Below are positions 38,838-48,016 of a DNA stretch of 64,000 nucleotides, piece after piece. Every line of letters starts with the position of its first letter. Within the stretch, counting starts at the first letter, position 1. The DNA is from Sphingopyxis sp. L1A2A (GTDB taxonomy: Bacteria; Pseudomonadota; Alphaproteobacteria; Sphingomonadales; Sphingomonadaceae): NCBI RefSeq assembly GCF_005502465.1, contig NZ_SCOT01000012.1:31169-95168 (forward strand), written 5' to 3'. Made by a program: the position numbers and the translations under genes. The notes beneath the pieces are model-generated. The model searched no databases. It saw nothing but the letters and a program-made list of their open reading frames with translations, and was not told where the DNA came from.

Positions 38838-39059
38838 ATGCTGAATATTGCCTCGCTCGTCATCGGCGCCATCGCTTTGGTTTTGGCCGTTTTTGCTTTC
38901 ATCCCGCTGCTCGGCTGGGCGAATTGGGTGATCGTGCCCTTTGCCGTCGTCGGGCTGGCGCTCGGTGCGATGTCGAGCAGCACCAGCGGCCGTAATCTGA
39001 ACATCGTTGTCATCGTCATCGGCGTTGTCCGCCTGATGCTGGGCGGCGGCATCATCTGA
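38838..39059 (+). CDS. Small two-helix membrane protein
   Basis: A 73-residue, very hydrophobic protein with two to three membrane segments (LNIASLVIGAIALVLAVFAF, GWANWVIVPFAVVGLALGAM, IVVIVIGVVRLMLGGGII). No catalytic motif is visible. The frame opens earlier at 38787, but the ATG at 38838 starts directly at the hydrophobic part. The peptide has normal codon use and lies 28 bases upstream of rarD on the same strand, so it is probably real. Function unknown. Confidence 0.65.
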   Translation: MLNIASLVIGAIALVLAVFAFIPLLGWANWVIVPFAVVGLALGAMSSSTSGRNLNIVVIVIGVVRLMLGGGII

Positions 39060-39087
39060 TCTCCGGCCGAAAGGCAGCTTTCATTCC

Positions 39088-40005
39088 ATGAACCAGCCGA
39101 ACGCCCCCGCGGCCACCCCGCAGCGCGGCTTGCCCTATGCGCTGGGCGCCTATGCGATATGGGGTTTTGTTCCGCTGTTCTTCAAATTGCTGGCGGATGT
39201 GCCGCCGGTCGAGGTGTTGGCGCAGCGCATCGTGTGGTCGCTGCCACTGTGCTTCGTCATCATGGCGTTCCGGCGTCAGATCGGCGATTATCTGGCCGCG
39301 CTGAAGGATTGGCGCGTCCTGCGCCTGCTGCTCGCCAGTTCGGTGCTGATCGCGCTCAACTGGCTGGTCTATATCCACGCGGTGTTTACCGACCATCTGC
39401 TGGCGGCGAGCCTGGGCTATTATCTCAATCCGCTGATCAATGTGCTGCTGGGAATGGTCTTTCTCGGCGAACGATTGAGCCGGTTACAGGCGGCCGCGGT
39501 GGTCATTGCGGGCATCGGCGTCGCAATCCTGCTCGCGGGCGCGCTTGATACGCTGTGGATCAGCCTGACGCTGGCGCTCAGTTTCGGCACCTATGGGTTG
39601 ATCCGCAAGATCGTGCCGGTCGGATCGTTGCCGGGGCTGGCGATCGAGACGACCTTGTTGTTGCCGCTGTCGGCCGCCGCGGCCGCCTATTATCTATGGA
39701 TTGGCGATGGGCGCGGTTTCGGGGCCAGCGGTGAGATCAGCTGGCTGCTGGCGGCGGCGGGGGTCGTTACCGCGGTGCCGTTGCTGCTGTTCGCGACCGC
39801 GGCGCGTCGAATGAGCTATGCGGCGCTTGGTTTCGTTCAATATCTGGCACCCAGCATCGTCTTTTTGCTGGGGCTTTTTGTGTTCGACGAGCCGCTGAAA
39901 CCGGCGCAGCTGTTCAGCTTCCTGCTCATCTGGACCAGTATCGCGGTGTTCAGTTTCGACATGTGGCGCAAGATGCGGGCGGACCGGATGGTGGCGGTGG
40001 CGTAG
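39088..40005 (+). CDS. rarD: EamA family transporter RarD
   Basis: A 305-residue DMT-superfamily transporter with ten predicted membrane segments. GLPYALGAYAIWGFVPLFFKLL and VLAQRIVWSLPLCFVIM at the start and ASLGYYLNPLINVLLGMVFLGERLS in the middle are RarD hallmarks. The name comes from a chloramphenicol-sensitivity phenotype; physiological cargo is unknown. It begins 28 bases after the small membrane protein gene and is followed by a family B-like repeat. Confidence 0.92.
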   Translation: MNQPNAPAATPQRGLPYALGAYAIWGFVPLFFKLLADVPPVEVLAQRIVWSLPLCFVIMAFRRQIGDYLAALKDWRVLRLLLASSVLIALNWLVYIHAVFTDHLLAASLGYYLNPLINVLLGMVFLGERLSRLQAAAVVIAGIGVAILLAGALDTLWISLTLALSFGTYGLIRKIVPVGSLPGLAIETTLLLPLSAAAAAYYLWIGDGRGFGASGEISWLLAAAGVVTAVPLLLFATAARRMSYAALGFVQYLAPSIVFLLGLFVFDEPLKPAQLFSFLLIWTSIAVFSFDMWRKMRADRMVAVA

Positions 40006-40023
40006 AATTGCCTGCCTATCTGT

Positions 40024-40120
40024 TCGTCATGCCGGACCCTTCGACAAGCTCAGGACAGGCTTGATCCGGCATCCATGATCACGGTCGTTGCTTGGACCCT
40101 GGATCAAGTCCGGGGTGACG
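40024..40120. repeat. Dispersed hairpin repeat (variant of family B)
   Basis: Left part TCGTCATGCCGGACC with CAGGCTTGATCCGGCATCC, right part GGACCCTGGATCAAGTCCGG followed by GGTGACG. It contains an inserted TTCGACAAGCTCAGGAC segment. It lies between the converging rarD and pyrC genes. Confidence 0.65.
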
Positions 40121-40142
40121 AAGCAGGAAAAGGCGGCGACGG

Positions 40143-41168
40143 TTAGGTTGCCAGCCGCCAGCCGAGCGTCTCACCGGCATGGAACGGGACGACATCGCCG
40201 ATCTTGTCCGGCACGACGACGTCGGCACGTTCCAGCGTCACCATGCCCTCATTGAGCGGCAGGCCGTAGAAGCGCGGCCCGTGTTCGCTGGCGAAACCCT
40301 CGAAATGGGCCAGCGCGCCATCCTGATCGAACGCCGTCACATAGCTTTCGAGCGCGAAGGGGGCATTGAAGATGCCGGCGCAGCCGCACGACGCTTCCTT
40401 GGTGTGCACGGCGTGCGGAGCGCTGTCGGTGCCGAGGAAGAATTTGGGCGAGCCCGAGGTCGCGGCGGCGCGGACCGCGAGGCGGTGATGCTCGCGCTTG
40501 GCGACCGGCAGGCAATAGGCGTGCGGGCGGATGCCGCCGACCAGCATCGCGTTGCGGTTGATGTGGAGATGCTGCGGGGTGATCGTCGCCGCGACATTGG
40601 CGGGGGCGTCGGCGACGAACTGCGCGGCCTCGGCGGTCGTAATATGCTCAAACACGATTTTCAGCGCGGGAAGGGCGCGGACCAGCGGTTCCAGGGTGCG
40701 CTCGATAAACACCGCCTCGCGGTCGAAGATGTCGACATCATGGTCGGTAACCTCGCCATGGATCAGCAGCGGCATGCCGATCGCCTGCATCCGCTCAAGC
40801 ACGCCCATGATGTTGGCGACGTTGGTAACCCCGTGCGCGCTGCCAGTGGTGGCGTGGGCGGGGTAGAGCTTGGCGGCGGTGAACACCCCCTCGGCATGGC
40901 CGCGCGCGATCTCGTCTGGGTCGGTGGCGTCGGTCAGATAGGCGACGATCAGCGGGGTGAAGTCGAGATCGGCGGGGACTGCGGCGTTGATCCGGTCGCG
41001 GTAAGCGCGGCCTTCTTCGGCGGTGGTCACCGGCGGCGACAGATTCGGCATGACGATCGCGCGGGCAAACTGGCGCGCGGTATAGCGCGCGACATGATCG
41101 AGCATCGCGCCGTCGCGCAGATGGACGTGCCAGTCGTCGGGGCGGCGGATCGTCAGGCGGTCGGTCAT
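40143..41168 (-). CDS. pyrC: Dihydroorotase (class II)
   Basis: A 341-residue homodimeric-type dihydroorotase. The zinc site is DWHVHLRDG (His14, His16), the carboxylated lysine is Lys100 in [12 protein letters not shown], and further ligands lie in LIHGEVTD and [24 protein letters not shown] completes the active site. It catalyses ring closure in de novo pyrimidine synthesis. The gene is divergent from ygfZ, a common alphaproteobacterial arrangement, with 59 bp between the starts. Confidence 0.97.
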   Translation of the reverse strand: MTDRLTIRRPDDWHVHLRDGAMLDHVARYTARQFARAIVMPNLSPPVTTAEEGRAYRDRINAAVPADLDFTPLIVAYLTDATDPDEIARGHAEGVFTAAKLYPAHATTGSAHGVTNVANIMGVLERMQAIGMPLLIHGEVTDHDVDIFDREAVFIERTLEPLVRALPALKIVFEHITTAEAAQFVADAPANVAATITPQHLHINRNAMLVGGIRPHAYCLPVAKREHHRLAVRAAATSGSPKFFLGTDSAPHAVHTKEASCGCAGIFNAPFALESYVTAFDQDGALAHFEGFASEHGPRFYGLPLNEGMVTLERADVVVPDKIGDVVPFHAGETLGWRLAT

Positions 41169-41227
41169 GCGGGTCTCGCGAAGAAATGGGTGCTTGGTTT
41201 TGGCTGCCGCGTCCCTAGATTATCGCC

Positions 41228-41968
41228 ATGGCCAATACCACCCTCTCGACGACTTTGGTCGACCGCGCGCTCGTTCGCTTATCGGGGGACGACGTCCGCG
41301 GTTTCCTGCAAGGGCTAGTCACCAACGATACCTCGGGCGAACTGCCGGTGTGGGCCGCGCTGCTCTCCGCGCAAGGCAAGGCGCTGTTCGATTTCCTGAT
41401 CTGGGCGGATGGCGACGACATCCTGATCGACTGCGAGCGCGATGCAGCGGGCGATCTGGCGAAACGCCTGACCCTGTACCGCCTGCGCCGCGCGATTACG
41501 ATCGAACGTGAACCCGATCTGTGCGTCCATTGGGCGCCGGGCGGCAGTGTCGGGGTTGTCGATCCGCGGCTGCCCGAACTCGGCCAGCGCTGGCTGGCTC
41601 CGGCTGATGGTGACGCGGGGGCCGACGATGCCTGGCGCGCGCACCGGCTGGCGCTGGGCGTTGGCGAGGGCCGCGCCGAGCTGGGCGACGGTACGACCCT
41701 GTGGCTCGAATGCAATGCCGCTGAACTGAACGGGGTCAGCTTTACCAAGGGCTGCTACGTCGGGCAGGAGAATACCGCGCGGATGAACTGGCGGCAAAAG
41801 GTCAACCGGCGGCTGGTCGTGGTGCCGATCGCCGATGCCGACGAAAAGCGGCAAGTGATCGCTTATCCCGCGCTCGGCTGGTCGGTCGAACATCGGCGGG
41901 TGGAGGCGATCGACGCTGCCACCGCGCCGTCGTGGATGCGTAGCGCACTGGTGCCCACGGGCGCCTGA
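41228..41968 (+). CDS. ygfZ: Folate-binding protein YgfZ
   Basis: A 246-residue relative of GcvT. DRALVRLSGDDVRGFLQGLVTND opens the protein and the YgfZ signature FTKGCYVGQENTARM carries the conserved cysteine. It is a folate-dependent factor in iron-sulfur cluster assembly and repair (IbaG/IscA pathway). Shorter than Escherichia coli YgfZ (326 residues), as usual in alphaproteobacteria. Next gene begins 31 bases downstream on the same strand. Confidence 0.93.
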   Translation: MANTTLSTTLVDRALVRLSGDDVRGFLQGLVTNDTSGELPVWAALLSAQGKALFDFLIWADGDDILIDCERDAAGDLAKRLTLYRLRRAITIEREPDLCVHWAPGGSVGVVDPRLPELGQRWLAPADGDAGADDAWRAHRLALGVGEGRAELGDGTTLWLECNAAELNGVSFTKGCYVGQENTARMNWRQKVNRRLVVVPIADADEKRQVIAYPALGWSVEHRRVEAIDAATAPSWMRSALVPTGA

Positions 41969-41999
41969 CAGGCGCAGCGTTTGCTGCTATGATGCGGCC

Positions 42000-42590
42000 A
42001 TGCGCGCTTTCCTGATCTCGTCGGCGCTGGCCGCCGCACTCGCCACGCCCGCTCTCGCGACCGAGACCGGCGCACCTACACCATTATTGTCGGTGGAAAC
42101 CGAAGCGCCCGCACCGCCGGCGCGGCTGGTCCCGCTCGCCGCCGATTCGGCCTGGACGCCGCGGTTCGCCGCGGCCGCCGACGAACTGGCGGCGGCGCTG
42201 CGCTCGCGCGACGAGGCGCGCTGGGCGCCGCTGTTGGGCGGGCAATGGCTGGCGGCGGCCGATCGCGCGCGGGTCGCAGGATTGCTCCGCGACGGCGATG
42301 GGCCTTTGTACCACGCGCTGTTTTCCAAGGGGTTCAGGCACCGTGCGATCCTGGGCTGGAGCGCCCCGTCGTCGCTGAGCATCGACGAGCGCGCCGCAAT
42401 CGAAGCCGGGACCGAGGCCGAGGCGCTGGTATGCTGGTCGGCGGGCGGCGATGGTATTGGCGTGTGGCCGAAGACTGCCGCCGATGCCGACAATCGGGCG
42501 GATCGCCGCTATGCCTGCGCGCGGATCGCGTACAGCATCCGCGGCGACGCGCCGGTGTGGCGGGCGTTCATCGAACAGCCGCCCGCTTAA
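42000..42590 (+). CDS. Secreted hypothetical protein
   Basis: A 196-residue protein with a signal peptide (MRAFLISSALAAALATPALA). The remainder (PRFAAAADELAAALRSRDEARWAPLLGGQWLAAADRARVAGLL, then FKHRAILGW-like and ALVCWSAGGDGIGVWPKTA) resembles small periplasmic SnoaL/NTF2-like sphingomonad proteins, but I do not recognise a named domain. It is positioned between ygfZ and a retropepsin-like protease on the same strand and could share their transcript. Confidence 0.7.
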   Translation: MRAFLISSALAAALATPALATETGAPTPLLSVETEAPAPPARLVPLAADSAWTPRFAAAADELAAALRSRDEARWAPLLGGQWLAAADRARVAGLLRDGDGPLYHALFSKGFRHRAILGWSAPSSLSIDERAAIEAGTEAEALVCWSAGGDGIGVWPKTAADADNRADRRYACARIAYSIRGDAPVWRAFIEQPPA

Positions 42591-42625
42591 CCAATCCCCA
42601 ACCCTATGCTGCGAAAAGACGCAGC

Positions 42626-43192
42626 ATGTTCGGGCGTTTCCTTGGCTTGGCCGCGGTCATCGCGGTCGCATCGATCGGCATGGCGGGGCTCGCCAGCCGG
42701 TCCGCGCCGAGCGATGCCGTCGAAACGACCGCCGCTATTTCAGGCAATCACGACAATTGGACGACGCACAAGCTGCGCAAGGACCGGTCTTTGGCCGCGG
42801 CCGAAGTCGCGGGCAATTCGGGCCCGCCGGGTGAGGCGCTGCTCGCCCGGTCGAGCGATTCGCATTTCTATGCCGATGCCGACATCGACGGCACCAACAT
42901 TCGCGTGATGGTCGACAGCGGCGCGTCGATCGTCGCGCTGACGCGGCGCGATGCCGAGGCGATCGGCATCGATGTCGATCGCCTGCCGATCACCGGTACC
43001 GCGCGCACCGCAGGCGGTGACGTTCCGATGCGGACGGTCATGCTCGACAGCGTCGACATCGACGGGCTGGAAGTCCGGCGCGTCGAAGCCGCAGTGGTCG
43101 ACGCCGATATGGGCGTGTCGCTGCTCGGGCAAAGCTATCTGTCGCGGCTGGCCGCGGTGAATGTCGAAGGTGACACGATGACGCTGCGCTGA
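42626..43192 (+). CDS. Retropepsin-like aspartic protease (TIGR02281 family)
   Basis: A 188-residue membrane-anchored protein. An N-terminal segment (LGLAAVIAVASIGMAGLA) anchors it, a linker follows, then the single-lobe aspartic protease domain with the active DSGAS motif at 97-101, and the conserved hydrophobic-Gly part near MGVSLLGQSYLSRL. The domain should act as a dimer in the periplasm. The family is common in alphaproteobacteria with poorly known substrates. ATG at 42626. Confidence 0.88.
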   Translation: MFGRFLGLAAVIAVASIGMAGLASRSAPSDAVETTAAISGNHDNWTTHKLRKDRSLAAAEVAGNSGPPGEALLARSSDSHFYADADIDGTNIRVMVDSGASIVALTRRDAEAIGIDVDRLPITGTARTAGGDVPMRTVMLDSVDIDGLEVRRVEAAVVDADMGVSLLGQSYLSRLAAVNVEGDTMTLR

Positions 43193-43198
43193 GGTGCG

Positions 43199-43504
43199 CT
43201 ATTTCGCTTTCTTGTCGATCAATACCGCCTGTTGCCAGCGGCTCGGCGCCTTGTCGGTGCGGTGGATGCACCCCACCCAGCAACAGGGGCGCCGCTTTCC
43301 TTCGTGCAGTTCCTCGCGCGTTCGCTCGATCCGGTGTGCGCGGGTTTTGGCCTGTTTGGCGTCATCGACCCAGCAAATGAACTCGTTGCGGCCGAGCGGG
43401 GTCAGGCTTTCCCACAGCGCCAGCGTTTCGGGGTTGGACACCAGTGCCGCCTGCATGTCGTCGCGCGCCTCATGGACGGTTCCGTGGGAAAAGGCCTTGG
43501 TCAT
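43199..43504 (-). CDS. YdeI/OmpD-associated family protein
   Basis: A 101-residue protein with the bacteriocin-resistance YdeI/OmpD-associated C-terminal pattern: LALWESLTPLGRNEFICWVDDAKQAKTRAHRIERTREELHEGKRRPCCWVGC. The ATG at 43504 is chosen; an upstream TTG is less likely. Function unknown; the name reflects weak genetic data on bacteriocin protection. It converges on the protease gene with 6 bp between the stops. Confidence 0.8.
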   Translation of the reverse strand: MTKAFSHGTVHEARDDMQAALVSNPETLALWESLTPLGRNEFICWVDDAKQAKTRAHRIERTREELHEGKRRPCCWVGCIHRTDKAPSRWQQAVLIDKKAK

Positions 43505-43621
43505 GGTGCCATTCAATATGCCGTCAGGAGCGGCGGGTCAAATTGGCGCGGTGGCCCGGTCAACGGGTCATGCAGCCGCCGTGGCTTGCCATTTCGGCTA
43601 CATTTCCCCACATCACCGCGC

Positions 43622-44293
43622 ATGAACGCTCCCAATCCTCCGATGCGCGCGGCGATCGTGCCGGTCACCGCTTTCCAGCAGAATTGCACCCTCCTTTGGT
43701 GCACCGCGACCAACAAGGCGGCGTTCGTCGATCCCGGCGGCGACCTCGACAAGCTGAAGGATGCGGTGCGCCAGACCGGGGTCGAGATCGAAAAGATCCT
43801 GGTCACCCATGGTCATATGGATCATTGCGGGCAGGCGGGGATGCTGGCGAAGGAGCTGGGGGTGCCGATCGAGGGGCCGCACGAGGATGACCGTTTCTGG
43901 ATCGAAGCCTTTGCCGAGGACGGCGCGCGCTTCGGCATGGTCGGCGAGACGTTCGAGCCCGATCGCTGGCTGGTCGATGGCGACACGGTGACGGTCGGCA
44001 ATCTGACCATCGATGTTATCCACTGCCCCGGCCACACGCCGGGGCATGTCGTGTTCCACCACGCGCCATCGAAGCTGGCGATTGTCGGCGACGTGATTTT
44101 TCAGGGATCGATCGGGCGCACCGACTTTCCGCGCGGCAATCACCAGCAATTGCTCGATTCGATTACCCAGAAACTGTGGCCGCTTGGCGGCGACACGACC
44201 TTCCTGCCCGGGCATGGCGCGCACAGCAATTTCGCGCACGAGCGGCGGACGAACCCGTTTGTGGGCGATATGGCGCTGGGGACGGCGGGTTAA
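43622..44293 (+). CDS. Metallo-beta-lactamase-fold hydrolase (glyoxalase II-like)
   Basis: A 223-residue MBL-fold enzyme. The first metal motif HGHMDH is at residues 63-68; IHCPGHTPGHVVF, IVGDVIFQGSIGRTDFP and FLPGHGAHSNFAHERRTNPF supply the other ligands. It resembles YcbL/type II glyoxalase-like hydrolases, which hydrolyse thioesters such as S-lactoylglutathione, but lacks the C-terminal helical domain of true GloB. Single gene, with a family A repeat directly downstream. Confidence 0.9.
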   Translation: MNAPNPPMRAAIVPVTAFQQNCTLLWCTATNKAAFVDPGGDLDKLKDAVRQTGVEIEKILVTHGHMDHCGQAGMLAKELGVPIEGPHEDDRFWIEAFAEDGARFGMVGETFEPDRWLVDGDTVTVGNLTIDVIHCPGHTPGHVVFHHAPSKLAIVGDVIFQGSIGRTDFPRGNHQQLLDSITQKLWPLGGDTTFLPGHGAHSNFAHERRTNPFVGDMALGTAG

Positions 44294-44309
44294 CCGAGGA
44301 TCGTTCGGC

Positions 44310-44405
44310 CGTCATTGCGAGGAGCGCAGCGACGCGGCGATCCCCAGCTGTCGGCCTTGCGCTGGGCCGCTTGCTGGAGATTGCTTCGCTACGCTCGCAA
44401 TGACG
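44310..44405. repeat. Dispersed hairpin repeat (family A)
   Basis: CGTCATTGCGAGGAGCGCAG on one side and CTACGCTCGCAATGACG on the other, with less perfect inner arms than the other copies. It separates the converging hydrolase and MAPEG genes. Confidence 0.75.
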
Positions 44406-44411
44406 GAGCTT

Positions 44412-44852
44412 TTACTTCGGCGTCACCACCGTCGTTTCGTCGATTTCGGTCGTCGTAACGCTCATCGGCGTCAAATAGACGATCGCCAGGGCACCAAGCG
44501 CAAGGCCGAGCTGGGTCAGCATGGTGATGATCGTTCCGACCATGCGGCCCCACATCATGCCGTCCATGCCCAAGGCGTGCAGGATACGCCCGACCAGGTA
44601 CAGCGCGCCGACGCCCCATAGCCACATCGACGACCCCAGACCGAGTTCGACCAGCGCGAGCAGGATTAGGACAAAAGCGGTGTTTTCAACAAAATTGCTG
44701 TGCGCGCGCATGCGGCGGGTCACCAGTTCGTTGCCGCCGTCGCCGACGAAAATCTTTTCTTTCGTGCGCACCCGTCCGACCCGCATCGAGAGCCACAGGT
44801 TGAGCAGCGCCGCGCCGGCGGCTATCGTCAGGCTGATCGGCAAGATTATCAT
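44412..44852 (-). CDS. MAPEG family membrane protein
   Basis: A 146-residue protein with four membrane segments. KEKIFVGDGGNELVTRRMRAHSNFVENTAFVLILLALVELG is the MAPEG glutathione-handling signature (membrane-associated proteins in eicosanoid and glutathione metabolism). Bacterial members bind glutathione and may act as membrane glutathione transferases. The ATG at 44852 removes an atypical N-terminal extension. Single gene. Confidence 0.88.
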   Translation of the reverse strand: MIILPISLTIAAGAALLNLWLSMRVGRVRTKEKIFVGDGGNELVTRRMRAHSNFVENTAFVLILLALVELGLGSSMWLWGVGALYLVGRILHALGMDGMMWGRMVGTIITMLTQLGLALGALAIVYLTPMSVTTTEIDETTVVTPK

Positions 44853-44942
44853 ATGCGTCCCCCATTTCGTTGGCCGGTCGCCCGGCGGTCGCGGAGGTGT
44901 GGCATTGCTGACAGGGCAGGGCAAGCGCGGCTTTCGCGCCCT

Positions 44943-45016
44943 CGTCACCCCGGACTTGATCCGGGGTCAATGACGCCGCCGCCGCGATGGACCCCGGATC
45001 AAGTCCGGAGTGACGA
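44943..45016. repeat. Dispersed hairpin repeat (family B)
   Basis: CGTCACCCCGGACTTGATCC on the left and GGATCAAGTCCGGAGTGACG on the right, around CGCCGCCGCGATGG. It lies in the 400-bp gap between the MAPEG and rpmF genes. Apart from this and the rpmF promoter I see nothing else in 44853-45255. Confidence 0.75.
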
Positions 45017-45046
45017 AGGAAGGGCAGGATACTGCCGTCACGGGGC

Positions 45047-45074
45047 TTGCCTTTGCGGGCAAAAACGCTATAGC
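45047..45074 (+). promoter_or_regulatory. Candidate sigma70-like promoter for rpmF-plsX-fabH
   Basis: TTGCCT at 45047-45052 and TATAGC at 45069-45074 with a 16-base spacer. Predicted start near 45081 would give a leader of about 175 nt before rpmF. Confidence 0.45.
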
Positions 45075-45255
45075 CCCGCCCGATCCGGCACCCGACACCT
45101 TCTGGCGTTGAGGCACCCTTCGGCGGACGATTTTCTTGCCAGACCATGGCAGGGACAGCGTTTCGCACGGCGGGCGGGCCAGCCATTTCCGGCAACGGGG
45201 GTGACAAATCCGGGTAGCCGATTCGTGACACACTATTGAGAATGCAGGAAATATC

Positions 45256-45435
45256 ATGGCCGTTCCCAAGCGAAAAACCTCGCCCTCGAAGCGCGGCATG
45301 CGCCGTAGCCACGACAGCCTGAAGGTCGAAGCCTTTCAGGAATGTCCGAACTGTGGCGAGCTGAAGCGCCCGCACAATCTTTGCAACGCCTGTGGCCATT
45401 ATAATGGCCGCGAAGTGCTGTCGGTCGGCGCCTGA
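45256..45435 (+). CDS. rpmF: 50S ribosomal protein L32
   Basis: A 59-residue basic protein: [20 protein letters not shown], then a zinc ribbon with CPNC at residues 30-33 and CNAC at 43-46, and [12 protein letters not shown]. This is the zinc-binding (C-plus) form of L32. SD GCAGGAAATATC precedes the ATG. Its position before plsX and fabH is the classical coupling of ribosome and phospholipid/fatty acid genes. Confidence 0.97.
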   Translation: MAVPKRKTSPSKRGMRRSHDSLKVEAFQECPNCGELKRPHNLCNACGHYNGREVLSVGA

Positions 45436-45457
45436 CCCCTAGCCGGAGCGCAAATCA

Positions 45458-46492
45458 ATGGCACTGACACCGCGAATCGCGATTGATGCGATGGGCGGTG
45501 ACGTCGGCGTGCGCATGATGCTCGCCGGTGCCGCGATGGCGCGCCACAAGCACGATGGTCTGCGGTTCATCCTCGTCGGCGACGAGGTGCAGATCAAGGC
45601 GGCGCTCGAAAACCACCCGAATCTGCGCGCGGCGTCGGACATCATCCACACCGATGGCGTCGTGACGGGCGCGGACAAGCCGAGCCAGGCGCTGCGCAAG
45701 GCAAAAAGCACCTCGATGGGGCTGGCGATCGACGCGGTGAAACGCGGCGATGCCGGCGGCGCTGTGTCCGCGGGCAACACCGGCGCGCTGATGGCGATGG
45801 CCAAGCTGGCGCTGCGCACGATGCCGGGGATCGACCGGCCGGCGCTCGCGGCGCTGCTGCCGACGCTGGGCGCCAATGACGTTGTCATGCTCGACCTGGG
45901 CGCCAACACCGAATGTGATGCCACCAACCTGACCCAGTTCGCAGTGATGGGCGCGGCCTATGCGCGCACCGCAATGGGGTTGGAGCGGCCGCGGGTCGCG
46001 CTGCTCAATATCGGCACCGAAGAGTTGAAGGGCACCGACGAGATTCGCGATGCCGCGGCGATGCTCCGTGCGGCCACGGGGCTGCCGATGGAGTTTGCAG
46101 GTTTCATCGAGGGCGACAAATTGTCGCGCGGCGATGTCGATGTGATCGTCCACGACGGATTTTCGGGCAATATCGCGCTCAAGACGATCGAGGGGACGGC
46201 GCGTTTCGTCACCGACCTGTTGCGCCGCGCCTTCACCAGTTCGACGCGCTCGAAGATCGGTTTCTTGATTTCGCGCCCCGCGACCGAGCTGCTGCGCCAT
46301 CACCTCGACCCCAACAATCACAATGGCGCGGTGTTCCTGGGCCTGAATGGTGTCGTCCTCAAAAGCCATGGCAGCGCCGATGCCAAGGGGGTCGCGAACT
46401 GCGTCCACCTGTGCGCCGAGCTGATCGAGAAGGATATCACGCGGCAGGTGACCGAGGATCTGGCGAACTTCCGCCGCGGTGACGCGGCATGA
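45458..46492 (+). CDS. plsX: Phosphate acyltransferase PlsX
   Basis: A 344-residue soluble enzyme: [20 protein letters not shown] at the N-terminus, the [32 protein letters not shown] core and [19 protein letters not shown]. PlsX makes acyl-phosphate from acyl-ACP and phosphate for PlsY in phospholipid synthesis. It starts 22 bases after rpmF and overlaps fabH by 4 bases (ATGA). Confidence 0.97.
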   Translation: MALTPRIAIDAMGGDVGVRMMLAGAAMARHKHDGLRFILVGDEVQIKAALENHPNLRAASDIIHTDGVVTGADKPSQALRKAKSTSMGLAIDAVKRGDAGGAVSAGNTGALMAMAKLALRTMPGIDRPALAALLPTLGANDVVMLDLGANTECDATNLTQFAVMGAAYARTAMGLERPRVALLNIGTEELKGTDEIRDAAAMLRAATGLPMEFAGFIEGDKLSRGDVDVIVHDGFSGNIALKTIEGTARFVTDLLRRAFTSSTRSKIGFLISRPATELLRHHLDPNNHNGAVFLGLNGVVLKSHGSADAKGVANCVHLCAELIEKDITRQVTEDLANFRRGDAA

Positions 46493-47454
46493 CGGTGCGG
46501 GCGATTCTTGCTGGCACCGGATCGGCGCTGCCGCGCACCCGGGTATCGAACGCCGAACTGGCAAGCCGTGTCGACACCAGCGACGAATGGATCGTCGAGC
46601 GCACCGGCATCCGGTTCCGCCACATTGCCGAACCCGACGAGACAACGGCGACGCTGGGCGCCGCGGCCGCGCAGGCCGCGATGGCGGCCGCCGGGCTCGA
46701 ACCGTCGGACATCGGGCTGATCATCCTCGCCACCGCGACCCCCGACAACACCTTCCCGGCCAGCGCGACCAAGGTGCAGGCGCTGATCGGCGCCCCCGAT
46801 TGCATTGCGTTCGACGTTGCCGCGGTTTGCTCGGGCTTTCTTTATGCGGTGTCGGTCGCCGACGCGATGCTGCGCACCGGCGCCGCCAAACATGCGCTGG
46901 TGATCGGGTCCGAAACCTTCAGCCGTATCCTCGACTGGGAAGACCGCACGACGTGCGTGCTGTTCGGTGATGGCGCGGGGGCAGTGGTGCTGTCGGCGAA
47001 GGACGTCGACGACGATCAGGGCATCCTCGCGACCCGGCTCCACGCCGAGGGCAAATATGCGGACATGCTCTATGTCGATGGTGGCCCGTCGACGACGGGC
47101 ACCGTCGGCCATGTCCGCATGCAGGGCCGCGAAGTGTTCCGCCATGCGGTCACAAATCTCGCTTCGGTGCTGGGCGAAGTGATGGCCGATGTTGGCCTGT
47201 CGCCCGACCAGATCGACTGGGTCGTGCCGCATCAGGCGAACAAGCGGATTATCGATGCAACCGCCAAAAAGCTAGGGCTGCCGTCCGAACGGGTCGTGCT
47301 GACGGTCGATCAGCATGCCAACACCTCGGCGGCGTCGGTGCCGCTGGCGCTCGATCTGGCGGTTCGCGACGGGCGGATCAAGCGCGGCGATTTGGTCGTG
47401 CTGGAGGCGATGGGCGGCGGCTTTACCTGGGGTGCCGCGGTCCTGCGCGTTTAG
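46489..47454 (+). CDS. fabH: 3-oxoacyl-ACP synthase III
   Basis: A 321-residue KAS III. The catalytic Cys114 is in [13 protein letters not shown]; the His and Asn are in [12 protein letters not shown] and [21 protein letters not shown] ends the chain. It condenses acetyl-CoA with malonyl-ACP to start fatty acid synthesis. Translationally coupled to plsX. A long perfect inverted repeat lies immediately after the stop. Confidence 0.97.
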   Translation: MTVRAILAGTGSALPRTRVSNAELASRVDTSDEWIVERTGIRFRHIAEPDETTATLGAAAAQAAMAAAGLEPSDIGLIILATATPDNTFPASATKVQALIGAPDCIAFDVAAVCSGFLYAVSVADAMLRTGAAKHALVIGSETFSRILDWEDRTTCVLFGDGAGAVVLSAKDVDDDQGILATRLHAEGKYADMLYVDGGPSTTGTVGHVRMQGREVFRHAVTNLASVLGEVMADVGLSPDQIDWVVPHQANKRIIDATAKKLGLPSERVVLTVDQHANTSAASVPLALDLAVRDGRIKRGDLVVLEAMGGGFTWGAAVLRV

Positions 47455-47462
47455 GTTTGAAG

Positions 47463-47545
47463 GCGGCACCGGCCCGCTCCCCCACCCGGCCTCCCCAACG
47501 ATAGTAGCCTATGGGAGGCCGGGTGGGGGAGCGGGCCGGTGCCGC
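47463..47545. repeat. 33-bp perfect inverted repeat after fabH
   Basis: The arms 47463-47495 and 47513-47545 are perfectly complementary over 33 bases (starting GCGGCACCGGCCCGCTCC), with a 17-base loop. There is no long T run (CTTCTCTCTTGG follows), so it may be a mobile hairpin element that also insulates fabH from ihfA. Confidence 0.85.
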
Positions 47546-47601
47546 TTCTCTCTTGGGGCATCGGCTTCACCGCATTAACTCCTCGCTCCATCCGTTTCAG
47601 T

Positions 47602-47630
47602 TTGGCGGATTAATTCGCTTTTGTTACATA
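47602..47630 (+). promoter_or_regulatory. Candidate promoter of ihfA-merR
   Basis: TTGGCG at 47602-47607 and TACATA at 47625-47630 with a 17-base spacer, about 80 bases before ihfA. It suggests that ihfA-merR is not only read from the rpmF promoter. Confidence 0.5.
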
Positions 47631-47708
47631 GGGGCACGGGACTCGTGACGGTGGGGGCCGTCCGGGACCGGTTCGACCATTTTCGCTTTACGTGGGGGAG
47701 GGACCATC

Positions 47709-48002
47709 ATGACCGCAGGAACGCTTACGCGAGCCGATATCGCGACGCAGATCAACCAGCAGATCGGCTTGTCGCGCAACGAATCGGCGACGATCGTCGA
47801 ATCGATTCTGGATCATATGTCCGACGCGCTGGCGGGTGGGCAGAATGTCAAAATCTCTGGTTTCGGCACTTTCGTGCTGCGCGACAAGGCGCAGCGGGTC
47901 GGCCGCAATCCCAAGACCGGCATCGAAGTGCCGATCCTACCGCGCCGCGTGATGACCTTTCGTGCCAGCCAGACGATGCGTGCGCGCGTTGCCGGTAAAT
48001 AA
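47709..48002 (+). CDS. ihfA: Integration host factor subunit alpha
   Basis: A 97-residue DNA-bending protein: [36 protein letters not shown], then [41 protein letters not shown], with the DNA-intercalating Pro in GRNPKTG. It forms a heterodimer with IhfB. In alphaproteobacteria ihfA follows fabH and precedes a merR gene, as here. Confidence 0.96.
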   Translation: MTAGTLTRADIATQINQQIGLSRNESATIVESILDHMSDALAGGQNVKISGFGTFVLRDKAQRVGRNPKTGIEVPILPRRVMTFRASQTMRARVAGK

Positions 48003-48016
48003 TCCCGGCCTCGGCC

